DNA of 64,000 bases from Saprospira grandis DSM 2844 (GTDB lineage: Bacteria; Bacteroidota; Bacteroidia; Chitinophagales; Saprospiraceae), in the NCBI RefSeq assembly GCF_000275825.1, contig NZ_JH719942.1, positions 1,855,013 through 1,919,012 on the forward strand, given 5' to 3'. Of this stretch, positions 56,921 to 64,000 are shown in pieces (position 1 is the stretch's first letter; each line of letters opens with the position of its first letter). The notes below the pieces were generated by a model. That model was given only the letters and a program-made list of their open reading frames with translations. It was not told the origin of the DNA and made no database searches. The translations under genes and the position numbers were made by a program.

Positions 56921-57535
56921 ATGAAAATCATTTGTATAGGGCGTAATTATGCCGAGCATGCCGCAGAGTTAAATAATGCTATACCCAAGCAGCCGCTTAT
57001 TTTTATGAAGCCCAGTACGGCCTTATTGAAAGACGGCAAAGCCTTTTATTATCCTGAATTTAGCCAAGACATTCATTATGAGCTAGAGTTGGTGGTTAAG
57101 ATTTGCCGAACGGGCAAATCGGTGGCGCCAAAATTTGCCCATAAATATTATGAGGAAGTGGGTTTGGGCATAGACCTAACGGCCAGAGATTTGCAGGGCA
57201 AATGCAAAGAAAATGGGCATCCTTGGGAAATCGCCAAGGCCTTTGATCATTCGGCTATTGTGGGGCGTTTTTTGCCCAAGGCCGAGGCCCAAGAAGCCGA
57301 GGGGCATTATTGTTTTGAGTTGCAGCAAAATGGCCAAAGCGTTCAGCAGGGCGATAGCCGCAATATGATTACAGATATAGACAATTTGATTGCTTATGTC
57401 TCTAAGTTTTTCAGTTTGCAAAAGGGAGACCTTATATTTACAGGAACGCCAGCTGGCGTGGGGCCCATTGCCCAAGGCCAAGAGTATAAAGGCTTTTTGA
57501 AGGGCCAAGAATTACTGAGCTGCGAAATTCGCTAA
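56921..57535 (+). CDS. Fumarylacetoacetate hydrolase-family protein
   Basis: 204 residues, the short FAH-fold form. The metal site is seen in IHYELELVVKI (Glu pair) and GLGIDLTARDLQGKCKENG. AKAFDHSAIVGRFLP and GDLIFTGTPAGVGPI are also conserved. Family members include acylpyruvate hydrolases and oxaloacetate decarboxylases such as human FAHD1; the physiological substrate here is unknown. Starts at the ATG at 56921 and is followed by a repeat. Confidence 0.9.
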   Translation: MKIICIGRNYAEHAAELNNAIPKQPLIFMKPSTALLKDGKAFYYPEFSQDIHYELELVVKICRTGKSVAPKFAHKYYEEVGLGIDLTARDLQGKCKENGHPWEIAKAFDHSAIVGRFLPKAEAQEAEGHYCFELQQNGQSVQQGDSRNMITDIDNLIAYVSKFFSLQKGDLIFTGTPAGVGPIAQGQEYKGFLKGQELLSCEIR

Positions 57536-57601
57536 ACTTTTATGAGGGCTTTGGCCCTCTTTAGGCAAGCCTTTTGGCTGTGGGCCTTGGCCCACAGTAT
57601 C

Positions 57602-57726
57602 GGCTGAGGGATGGATAAGGGGGCGGCGCAGCCGCAGACCCAGCGGGCGCAGCCCGCGCAGGGCCGAGCAGACCTGCGAGCCCTGACACAGCCCGACCCA
57701 AGGCCGAAGGCCGCAGGGGCAGCCCC
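57602..57726 (+). repeat. GC-rich interspersed repeat, type B, copy 22
   Basis: GGCTGAGGGATGGATAAG to GGGGCAGCCCC, cassette GCGGGC-gca-GCCCGC. Ends 14 bp before the FtsB/DivIC-like start. Confidence 0.88.
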
Positions 57727-57740
57727 AAAACAAAGCAATT

Positions 57741-58070
57741 ATGGCAAGAAAAAAACTAAATATCAATATTCGGGCATGGATAGACAAACTGCCCCCCAGC
57801 CTCCGCAACAAATATGTGGTGGCCGCTATTGTCTATGGCTTTTGGATGCTGCTTTTTGATCAGCACAGCATCATGAACCAGTATCGGCTCAATAAAACCT
57901 TGCAAGAACTGCAAACCAAAAAGGCCTATTTTGAGGATGAAATTGAAAAAGACAGCCGCAAAAGAGAAAACCTGAGCACCGATGACCGCCACCTCGAGCA
58001 ATTTGCCCGAGAAGAACACCTGATGAAAAAAGATGATGAGGATATCTTTATCATTCAAAAGAAACCTTAG
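57741..58070 (+). CDS. Septum formation initiator (FtsB/DivIC)-like protein
   Basis: 109 residues. A basic N-terminus is followed by one membrane helix (YVVAAIVYGFWMLLFDQHS) and a periplasmic coiled coil (LNKTLQELQTKKAYFEDEIEK), ending in the family segment LEQFAREEHLMKKDDEDIF. FtsB/DivIC proteins bind FtsL and FtsQ/DivIB at the divisome. In Bacteroidota the gene often lies near eno; here it is 99 bp before sucD but separated by a promoter. Confidence 0.87.
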   Translation: MARKKLNINIRAWIDKLPPSLRNKYVVAAIVYGFWMLLFDQHSIMNQYRLNKTLQELQTKKAYFEDEIEKDSRKRENLSTDDRHLEQFAREEHLMKKDDEDIFIIQKKP

Positions 58071-58077
58071 AGGGAAA

Positions 58078-58108
58078 TTGGCAGGCTAAATATAATTTTC
58101 TAAATTTG
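58078..58108 (+). promoter_or_regulatory. Promoter of sucD
   Basis: TTG at 58078-58080 (-33) and TAAATTTG at 58101-58108 (-7) with a 20-nt spacer, the standard Bacteroidota sigma-70 geometry. The start codon is 61 bp downstream. Confidence 0.7.
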
Positions 58109-58169
58109 AAGGTAATTGTAAGAGCGGAAAACCCGTTCTGTCTATCACTTGTTTTAAAACCCTTTTTTC

Positions 58170-59051
58170 ATGTCGGTACTCGTTAATAAAGACTCTAAGA
58201 TTGTCGTTCAAGGTTTTACCGGAAAGGAAGGCTCTTTCCACGGTCAACAGATGATTGAATATGGCACCAATGTGGTAGCCGGTGTAACTCCAGGTAAAGG
58301 AGGAACTAGCCATTTGGACCGCCCGGTTTTTAATACTGTAGAAGATGCAGTAAAAGAGACTGGCGCCGATGTTTCTATCATTTTTGTCCCCCCAGCTTTT
58401 GCTGCTGATGCCGTTTTGGAAGCTGCCGATGCTGGTGTAGACCTCATCGTTTGCATCACAGAGGGCATTCCCGTGCAAGACATGTTGAAGGTGAAGGCTT
58501 ATGTTAATGATAAAGGCGTGCGCCTCATTGGCCCCAACTGCCCCGGTATTATTACCCCTGGCGGTGCCAAGGTAGGCATCATGCCCGGCTTTATCCACAA
58601 CCCCGGCCGCATTGGTATCGTTTCTAAATCTGGTACCCTCACTTATGAGGCCGTAGACCAAGTAACTAAGGCCGGTTTGGGCCAATCTACTTGTATCGGT
58701 ATTGGTGGTGACCCCGTTTTGGGCACGCCCATGATTGAGGCCGTACAGCTTCTTATGGCTGATCCCGACACCGACGCTATCGTTATGATTGGCGAAATCG
58801 GAGGCCAAATGGAGGTAGAAACTGCCCGCTGGATCAAAGCACATGGTACTAAACCCGTAGTGGGCTTTATCGCTGGTAAAACAGCGCCCAAAGGCCGCAA
58901 AATGGGCCATGCTGGTGCTATCGTTGGCGGTAAAGATGATACTGCAGAAGCCAAATACGCTATTCTTCGCGAATGTGGCGTAATCACTGTCGATACTCCC
59001 GCCCAAATTGGCGTAACTATCGTTAAAGCACTAGAAGCTGTTAAAGCTTAA
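58170..59051 (+). CDS. sucD: Succinyl-CoA synthetase, alpha subunit
   Basis: 293 residues. The CoA-binding Rossmann domain starts with [34 protein letters not shown] and [20 protein letters not shown] follow, and the phosphohistidine is in the C-terminal segment [20 protein letters not shown]. It forms succinate and ATP or GTP from succinyl-CoA in the TCA cycle together with SucC, which is not in this window. Own promoter and terminator; codon use is strongly biased, as for a highly expressed gene. Confidence 0.97.
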   Translation: MSVLVNKDSKIVVQGFTGKEGSFHGQQMIEYGTNVVAGVTPGKGGTSHLDRPVFNTVEDAVKETGADVSIIFVPPAFAADAVLEAADAGVDLIVCITEGIPVQDMLKVKAYVNDKGVRLIGPNCPGIITPGGAKVGIMPGFIHNPGRIGIVSKSGTLTYEAVDQVTKAGLGQSTCIGIGGDPVLGTPMIEAVQLLMADPDTDAIVMIGEIGGQMEVETARWIKAHGTKPVVGFIAGKTAPKGRKMGHAGAIVGGKDDTAEAKYAILRECGVITVDTPAQIGVTIVKALEAVKA

Positions 59052-59077
59052 GCAGCATACATAATGCTCAGACTGAC

Positions 59078-59118
59078 TAAAGGGTCACTTCTTTCTATGA
59101 GGGGTGACTCTTTTTTTA
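59078..59118 (+). terminator. Terminator of sucD
   Basis: AGGGTCAC pairs with GTGACTCT around a loop of about 15 nt, followed by TTTTTTT. Confidence 0.8.
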
Positions 59119-59134
59119 TGAAGCTTTTTTATTT

Positions 59135-59261
59135 GGGGCTGCCCCGCCCTGCGGGCGGGTCGGGCTGTTTCAGGGCTCGCTATTCGCTCGGCCCTTCGCT
59201 TTTTTCGCTTCGCTCAAAAAGCTCGGTCTGGCCTTCGGCCCCCCTTGTCCATCCCTCAGCC
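59135..59261 (-). repeat. GC-rich interspersed repeat, type B, copy 23
   Basis: GGGGCTGCCCCGCCC to ATCCCTCAGCC. Its end merges with the first base of the 154-nt element, as copy 3 does at 7301. Confidence 0.87.
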
Positions 59262-59414
59262 AGATTTAATCGCGCTGCTTTGGCCATGGTTTGCTATGAA
59301 TTTTTGGCTAGGCCAGCTATTTTTTAAGGGCATAGCCTTCGCTATGGCCGAGGAAAATAGGGCCGACTAGCGGGAAATTGCTGCAAACTATAAAAGTGAG
59401 TGCGTTTAAATCTG
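59261..59414. repeat. 154-nt inverted-end element, copy 2
   Basis: The same length and internal order as 7301-7454. The terminal arms are CAGATTTAATCGCGCT and a matching right arm, with one mismatch and one G-U pair. The inner hairpin is CATAGC-CTTC-GCTATG at 59331-59346, with CTATTTT pairing with AAAATAG outside it. The arm sequences differ from copy 1, but pairing is kept. It precedes the lipoprotein gene. Confidence 0.7.
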
Positions 59415-59476
59415 GCTATTGCCTGCGGCGGCTTCGCCGCCTGCAAAAGGCAGAAGCAAACCAAAATATCAATCAT

Positions 59477-60220
59477 ATGAAACCCCTTTTTTCGGCTCTT
59501 ACCCTTAGCCTATTTTTATTTTCCGCCTGCCAACCTCCAGCCCCCAAATCAATCAAAGCCTATTATTTTCCGATCAAAGCCCTCGAAGAACCCCAAGTCT
59601 ATGAGTATGTAGATGACAGCACGGGCCAAGTAGATTATTGGCTCTATAATACGGTTTATGATAAAGCGGGCAACCAATTTTTGTTAGGGACCAACTACAA
59701 CCAAAAAGGAGAACAACAACAGTTTTTCCGCAGCCAAATCCTAGCCGATGGGGCCATCCTCAAAGATTATCGCTTCTTCCAAACCGATAGCAGCGGAAAA
59801 AGCCATACGAGCTCGGCCAAAATTAAAGAGCCCGTTCTCTATCCTTTTAAGCCTACCCAAGAAGAGGGGCAGGTGTATCGCTTTTGGGTCAATTTTAGCA
59901 TAGCCCCCGATACCGCAGTTATTTATGATATTGTTCGCAACAGAAGCTTGTCTAAAGAAGCCCTTACCTTTAGTTGGGAGGGCCAAGAACTGCCCGCCAT
60001 CCAATTAGATGTAGAAGAGTTTTCAGAAACCAATGATTCGATCAATGGTGGCCACTGGAAAATACAAGGCCAACGCCAAGAAATTTATGCCCAAGGCTTA
60101 GGCTTGGTCTACATCAAAAGCATCTCTGATGCGGCCCGCCAACATAGCCGCCTAAAAAGACGGCTGAGTAGCGAGGAATTTCAGGCCCTTTTTCAAAATA
60201 AAAACCTTAAGGCCCAATAA
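59477..60220 (+). CDS. Hypothetical lipoprotein
   Basis: 247 residues from the ATG at 59477. The earlier in-frame start at 59378 lies in repeat sequence. A lipoprotein signal ends in LFLFSACQPP with the lipobox Cys at about residue 18. The mature part has regular strands (YEYVDDSTGQVDYWLYNTVY, FRSQILADGAILKDYRFF) suggesting a beta-rich fold, with EEIYAQGLGLVYIKSIS-like segments near the end. No family recognised. Only 40 bp separate it from queD, so the two may be co-transcribed. Confidence 0.72.
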   Translation: MKPLFSALTLSLFLFSACQPPAPKSIKAYYFPIKALEEPQVYEYVDDSTGQVDYWLYNTVYDKAGNQFLLGTNYNQKGEQQQFFRSQILADGAILKDYRFFQTDSSGKSHTSSAKIKEPVLYPFKPTQEEGQVYRFWVNFSIAPDTAVIYDIVRNRSLSKEALTFSWEGQELPAIQLDVEEFSETNDSINGGHWKIQGQRQEIYAQGLGLVYIKSISDAARQHSRLKRRLSSEEFQALFQNKNLKAQ

Positions 60221-60260
60221 CTGTTTGTTTTAAAATCAGTTCACGATCAAAATTATAACT

Positions 60261-60677
60261 ATGCGCCAAATGTCTGTCTATCGCCGTGCTCACTTTAATG
60301 CCGCCCACCGCCTACATAATCCCGCCTGGACCTCCGAGCAAAATGAAGAGGTTTTTGGCCTTTGCAATAATGAATATTATCATGGCCACAACTATGAACT
60401 AGAGGTGAAGGTAACTGGCCCTGTAGACCCCGAAACCGGCTATGTGATTGATCTCAAAATTCTCAATGATATCATTAAACATAAGATTGAGGCCAAATTT
60501 GACCACAAAAACCTCAACCTACAGGTAGAAGAGTTTAAAACCCTTAACCCTACGGCAGAAAATATCTGTTGGCTGATCTGGAAAATCCTCAAAGAACATC
60601 TAGATCCCAAATTTAAGATTGGGGTTCGCCTCTATGAAACGCCCCGCAATTATGTGGAGTATGAAGAGCAGGCCTAG
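60261..60677 (+). CDS. queD: 6-carboxytetrahydropterin synthase-like (QueD/PTPS)
   Basis: 138 residues. The zinc His residues are in AHFNAAHRLHNP and YYHGHNYELEV, the catalytic Cys in VFGLCNNEYYHGH, and KFDHKNLN plus PTAENICWLIW complete the fold. The reaction in queuosine synthesis converts dihydroneopterin triphosphate to 6-carboxytetrahydropterin; some homologues make 6-pyruvoyltetrahydropterin instead. The ATGs at 60261 and 60270 are alternatives. Confidence 0.92.
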   Translation: MRQMSVYRRAHFNAAHRLHNPAWTSEQNEEVFGLCNNEYYHGHNYELEVKVTGPVDPETGYVIDLKILNDIIKHKIEAKFDHKNLNLQVEEFKTLNPTAENICWLIWKILKEHLDPKFKIGVRLYETPRNYVEYEEQA

Positions 60678-60878
60678 GCAAAATCTAAATTCTAGCCAAA
60701 AGTTTTTATCTTGCTATAAGCTGTTTGAGAAGCCGCTTTTAGAGCAAGTATTTGTGCGACTTCTTTTCTCTATTCCCATCGCAGCTATCCCCCCCCTAGT
60801 ATGCAGCCCCTTTAGGGCTGTTCCAGATTGAAGTTGCGCTCCTTGAGCAGGACAGCTTCTGGAGTAAATGTCGCCTAC

Positions 60879-61886
60879 ATGCTTGTACGAACTGCTTATA
60901 TTTTTACTATTTGGCTTAGCCTTTTTGCGGCCCCTAAAATAAGTTGGGCCCAGCCCTCTTTTACCCAAAATGGCGCTAGCCAGTTGGTCTCCGAAAACTG
61001 CTACCGCCTCACCTCTGATGAGGTCAACCAAGAGGTGGGAAGCATTTGGTGCGAGTACCCTATCCGTATGGAAAATGCCCTAGAATTGCACTTTGCTGTT
61101 AATTTTGGCTGCAACCGCTATGCTGGTGAAGGCCTGGCCTTTGTCTTTCATCAAGATAAAACAGGCTTTGATGCCCTTGGCTGCGCAGGCAAAAGCCTAG
61201 GTTTTGGCAAAACAAAAGACTGTGAAGGCCTAGCCCCCTCTTTGGCCATTGAGCTAGATAGTAAATATAGCCCTGGCATTGGAGATATGTACTTGCCGCA
61301 TTTGGCAGTGGTCCAAAATGGCCAACAAGAGTTTCCTATTGGCTCGGCCAAACGGCTGCGCAGCAACGGACAATCTGTGGTGGATTGTGAGTATCATGAT
61401 GTCACCATCCGCTGGTCGCCCTCCAAACAATTGCTAGAGGTTCTCTTTGATGGGGAAATCCGCCTGAGCTTGCGCAAAGACCTGAGCCAGTTTTTTGGTA
61501 TGGACCAAGACGTCTATTTCGGCTTTACGGCCAGCACGGGCAAAAAAACCAATATGCAGATGGTCTGCGTGCAGTCGGTCTCGGTTTCTGTAGATGAAGT
61601 TTTTGAGCAAAAACGATCTTTCCAAGAAGGAGTAGGCATTTATCCCAATCCCATCCAAGAGAAACTGACCATAGACCTCCAACTGCCCGAAGAGCAGTAC
61701 ATTCAGATGCAGCTTTTTGATGCAACAGGTAAGCTCATTTATGAAATTCCCACCCATTCTGTTCGACAAAATCAATATTACTTTAATCTGCCTGGTCTTC
61801 CTTCTGGGATCTATTATATTAGCGTGACCAATGGAGACCATCGGGTAAGCAAAAAAATTGTACATATAGCCACTATTCGGGCTTAA
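60879..61886 (+). CDS. L-type lectin-like secreted protein with T9SS sorting domain
   Basis: 335 residues from the ATG at 60879, which gives a good signal peptide ending PKISWAQ. A legume-lectin-type beta sandwich fills about 20-245: CNRYAGEGLAFVFHQDKTG, PSLAIELDSKY and YFGFTASTGKKTN resemble the family pattern. The last 80 residues (GVGIYPNPIQEKLTIDLQ to VSKKIVHIATI) are a type A type IX secretion sorting domain. The protein is therefore expected outside the cell or on the surface, possibly binding glycans. The 200 bp ahead hold no other gene. Confidence 0.85.
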   Translation: MLVRTAYIFTIWLSLFAAPKISWAQPSFTQNGASQLVSENCYRLTSDEVNQEVGSIWCEYPIRMENALELHFAVNFGCNRYAGEGLAFVFHQDKTGFDALGCAGKSLGFGKTKDCEGLAPSLAIELDSKYSPGIGDMYLPHLAVVQNGQQEFPIGSAKRLRSNGQSVVDCEYHDVTIRWSPSKQLLEVLFDGEIRLSLRKDLSQFFGMDQDVYFGFTASTGKKTNMQMVCVQSVSVSVDEVFEQKRSFQEGVGIYPNPIQEKLTIDLQLPEEQYIQMQLFDATGKLIYEIPTHSVRQNQYYFNLPGLPSGIYYISVTNGDHRVSKKIVHIATIRA

Positions 61887-61901
61887 AATTATTTGGGGTT
61901 T

Positions 61902-62426
61902 ATGGCGCTAATTAAAACCGTAAGAGGAAAGACACCCAGCTGGGGCAAAAATTGTTTTTTGGCCGAAAATGCCACGCTCACTGGCGATATTGAAATGGGC
62001 GACGACTGTAGTATCTGGTTTCAGGCTGTGCTCAGAGGAGATGTCAATAGCATTCGAATTGGCAATAAGGTGAATATTCAGGATGGGGCAGTGGTGCACT
62101 GTACCTACCAAAAAACAAAAACAACTATAGGCAATTCAGTTTCTATTGGACATCGGGCATTGGTGCATGGTTGTACGATTGGCAACAAGGTACTGGTGGG
62201 CATGGGCGCCATTATTATGGATAATGCCGTAGTGCCCGACAACTGCCTGATTGCTGCTGGGGCCCTGATTTTAGAAAATGCCCAATTAGAATCTAATGCA
62301 GTTTATGCGGGAGTGCCCGCCAAAAAAATAAAATCTCTTTCTCCAGAGCTCTTCAAAAATGAGATTGAGCGCATTGCCGAGGCCTATATGATGTATGCCT
62401 CCTGGTATGAAGAGGAAGATAAATAG
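61902..62426 (+). CDS. Gamma-carbonic anhydrase-family protein
   Basis: 174 residues from the ATG at 61902. A left-handed beta-helix of hexapeptide repeats with the three metal His residues in GAVVHCTYQ and SIGHRALVHGCTIG. IWFQAVLRGDVNSIRIG and VYAGVPAKKIK are typical of the YrdA/CaiE/PaaY group. Carbonic anhydrase activity is proven only for some members. A terminator-like hairpin follows. Confidence 0.92.
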   Translation: MALIKTVRGKTPSWGKNCFLAENATLTGDIEMGDDCSIWFQAVLRGDVNSIRIGNKVNIQDGAVVHCTYQKTKTTIGNSVSIGHRALVHGCTIGNKVLVGMGAIIMDNAVVPDNCLIAAGALILENAQLESNAVYAGVPAKKIKSLSPELFKNEIERIAEAYMMYASWYEEEDK

Positions 62427-62432
62427 AGAATA

Positions 62433-62461
62433 AAAGAAGGGCTCCATTGGCCCTTTTTTCT
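62433..62461 (+). terminator. Terminator-like hairpin
   Basis: AAGGG-ctccattgg-CCCTT followed by TTTTC. A short stem, but well placed after the carbonic-anhydrase-like gene. Confidence 0.55.
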
Positions 62462-62519
62462 TGCCAACTGATAAAGAATAGCCCTCTTTTTTAGCCCTTA
62501 ATGCCAAGAGCCGGCTATC

Positions 62520-62654
62520 GGCTGAGGGATGGAAAGTGGTGCGGCAAAGCCGCAGACCCAAGTTTTTGAGCGCAGCGAAAAAACTGCAGGGCCGAGCAGA
62601 CTTGCGAGCCACGACAGAGCCCGACCCAAGGCCGAAGGCCGCAGGGGCAGCCCC
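62520..62654 (+). repeat. GC-rich interspersed repeat, type B, copy 24
   Basis: GGCTGAGGGATGGAAAG to GGGGCAGCCCC with cassette GTTTTT-gagcgcagcg-AAAAAAC. Ends 27 bp before the HEAT-repeat lipoprotein start. Confidence 0.88.
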
Positions 62655-62681
62655 AAAAAAATACAGAAGTTAATACAAATC

Positions 62682-64000
62682 ATGATGAAATTATATATGC
62701 CCCTTTTGGGCCTGATGTTGTTGTTTTTGGCCAGCTGCGGCGGTCCAGAAGAATTGCCCAAAGAAGAACTAAACCTCTCTTTGGAGGATGCCGTTTTGCA
62801 GCAAATTTTTGATATTCGTGCCAAGAGAAATGCAGAAGGTAAGGCCAATACGGAGGCGCTAATTACCTATTTGGCGGTGGATAATTTGGACCACCGCTAT
62901 GCGGCCGCTATGGCCCTAGCCTCGGTACAAGATAGTGCGGCTATTGACCATTTGGCCGATGCTCTTGGCGACCCTAGCGAGGAGCTGCGCATGGCGGCTG
63001 CTTTTGCTTTGGGCCAAACCGAAAATGCCAAGGCTGCCGATTATCTGGCCGAGGCGTTTCAGCAAGATAGTAGCCGAGTCGTTTTGGCCAGTATTCTAGA
63101 AGCAGTGGGCCGATCGGGAGATGTTAAGGACCTAAAAGACCTTTGTACCTCTAGACCTTATGCCCTGCAAGATTCGCTCTTGCTCAATGGCCTGGCGCTG
63201 GGCCTTTATCGCTTTGCTTTGCGGGGCATGGTGCAACCCGAAGGCAGCTCTCGAATGATTAACGATTATTTGGCCAATAGCCTGATGCCCAAAAAAGCCC
63301 GCTTTATTGCCGCCAATTATTTGGCCCGAGTGGCGGGCCTAGACCTGAGCCGATACGAGAACTTACTGATCAATAATGTGCAAGAAGAAAAGGACCCCGA
63401 TATGCGGATGTTTTTGGTTTTGGCGCTGGCCAAGGCCAAGACGCCAGCCGCTTTTTCGGCCCTAAAAACTACTTTTAAAGAAGAGGAGGATTATCGGGTA
63501 CGGGCCAATATTTTGAGAGGATTGCAGTATTTTCCCTATGACTCTAGCCGAAATCTGGCCTATGGCGCTTTGCGAGATACCAGCCGACAGGTCCAATTAT
63601 TGGCCGCGCAGTTTTTTAGACAATATGGGGCCGAGGGCGATGCCTTTAATTACATCAAATGGGCCGATGAGCGAAGCGATAGCATAGATTGGGCGATTCG
63701 GGCCGAGCTCTATGGGGCTGCTTTGGCCAAATTGCCCGCCTACCGCCGCCCTTCTAAGCAGTTTATTAGTAATAAATTGGCCCAAATGGCCAAGGCCAGC
63801 CAAAATCCCTACGAACAACAATTGCTTTTGCAGGCCTTGGGCCGCTATGCGCTCAATCATCGGCTCTTGGGCCAAATGGCCTTTCCCGCCGACAGTCTAG
63901 AGGAGGTTTCGCCCATGGTGAAATCTGCTGCGGCCGAGGGACTCGTGAGCATTTGTGGCTTGCCCGATTTTGATTTAGTGCATGGGGGGGGCGGCAAAGA
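62682..64000 (+). CDS. HEAT-repeat lipoprotein, 3' end outside window
   Basis: The frame opens at ATG 62682 (or 62685) and stays open to the right edge, giving at least 439 residues. A lipoprotein signal ends in MLLLFLASCGGPEE (Cys about residue 19). The body is made of helical HEAT-like repeats, for example HRYAAAMALASVQDS, EELRMAAAFALGQTENAKAA and RVVLASILEAVGRSGD. In Bacteroidota such proteins can carry a C-terminal peptidyl-prolyl isomerase domain, but that part would lie beyond the window. Confidence 0.82.
   Translation, partial: MMKLYMPLLGLMLLFLASCGGPEELPKEELNLSLEDAVLQQIFDIRAKRNAEGKANTEALITYLAVDNLDHRYAAAMALASVQDSAAIDHLADALGDPSEELRMAAAFALGQTENAKAADYLAEAFQQDSSRVVLASILEAVGRSGDVKDLKDLCTSRPYALQDSLLLNGLALGLYRFALRGMVQPEGSSRMINDYLANSLMPKKARFIAANYLARVAGLDLSRYENLLINNVQEEKDPDMRMFLVLALAKAKTPAAFSALKTTFKEEEDYRVRANILRGLQYFPYDSSRNLAYGALRDTSRQVQLLAAQFFRQYGAEGDAFNYIKWADERSDSIDWAIRAELYGAALAKLPAYRRPSKQFISNKLAQMAKASQNPYEQQLLLQALGRYALNHRLLGQMAFPADSLEEVSPMVKSAAAEGLVSICGLPDFDLVHGGGGK

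Noticed and set aside
58086-59006. 306-residue frame antisense to sucD
   Set aside because: A mirror frame made possible by the biased codon use of sucD; no homology recognisable and sucD is certain.

Overview
The window looks like chromosomal DNA from a member of the Bacteroidota, and the overall character resembles Saprospira-type bacteria. The signs are TAnnTTTG-type promoter elements, a SecDF fusion, a split two-subunit transketolase, a type IX secretion C-terminal sorting domain, and poor Shine-Dalgarno sequences. The family-level assignment is an inference from gene content, not from a 16S gene. No prophage and no CRISPR array was seen. Housekeeping genes dominate, separated by an unusually dense family of GC-rich interspersed repeats (24 copies recognised, about 110-230 bp each).

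Layout, left to right. 1-1631: an RsbX-like phosphatase and half of an RsbT-like kinase run into a decayed IS5/IS427-type insertion sequence, and a truncated secreted-protein gene lies on its other side. 1.9-10.4 kb: HD phosphohydrolase, M16 peptidase, TatA, MltD-like transglycosylase, DapD, an outer-membrane barrel and GreA. 10.8-20.1 kb: an envelope cluster on the minus strand (amidase, two MCE/MlaD proteins, OstA-like protein, SecDF). 20.1-21.5 kb: an AT-rich three-gene operon of ADP-ribosyltransferase-like toxin, small antitoxin-like protein and SecB-like chaperone, which I read as a CmdTAC-type toxin-antitoxin-chaperone defence module. 21.5-32.9 kb: YbjN-like, zinc-ribbon, Nif3-like, OmpA, amino-acid dehydrogenase, arginase-fold protein, M48 protease, transketolase subunits and a divergent SRAP protein, nearly all on the minus strand.

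33.4-34.0 kb is a strong candidate chromosomal origin, with ten perfect 9-mer DnaA boxes and AT-rich flanks. At 40.9-41.3 kb there is a second, smaller DnaA-box cluster intermingled with parS-like palindromes, and two more perfect parS-like sites lie at 46.55-46.63 kb. Between and beyond them are heme A synthase, ComF, PaiB-like, M1 aminopeptidase, HupE/UreJ, DUF6702, homoserine kinase-like, class III aminotransferase, CPBP protease, CdsA and an MtnB-like protein.

46.8-50.3 kb is the second highlight. Two tandem short leader ORFs, each with five consecutive Cys codons and each followed by an intrinsic-terminator hairpin, precede a four-gene operon. That operon encodes a CysM-like synthase, a Mec+-like JAMM peptidase, a CysO/ThiS-like sulfur carrier and a MoeB-like E1 with a rhodanese domain. 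It looks like a protein-thiocarboxylate cysteine pathway under cysteine-responsive attenuation. The remainder (50.4-64 kb) has two tRNAs, ArsA-HSP20, RecA, HemD-like, CoaE, SPFH, HAD, a probable small RNA, FAH-family, FtsB/DivIC-like, SucD, a lipoprotein, QueD, a lectin-like T9SS protein, gamma-carbonic anhydrase and a partial HEAT-repeat lipoprotein.

A further structural oddity is a 154-nt element present twice (7301-7454 and 59261-59414). Its terminal 16-bp stem has changed sequence between the copies by compensatory substitutions, which suggests a structured RNA or a palindromic element under stem selection.
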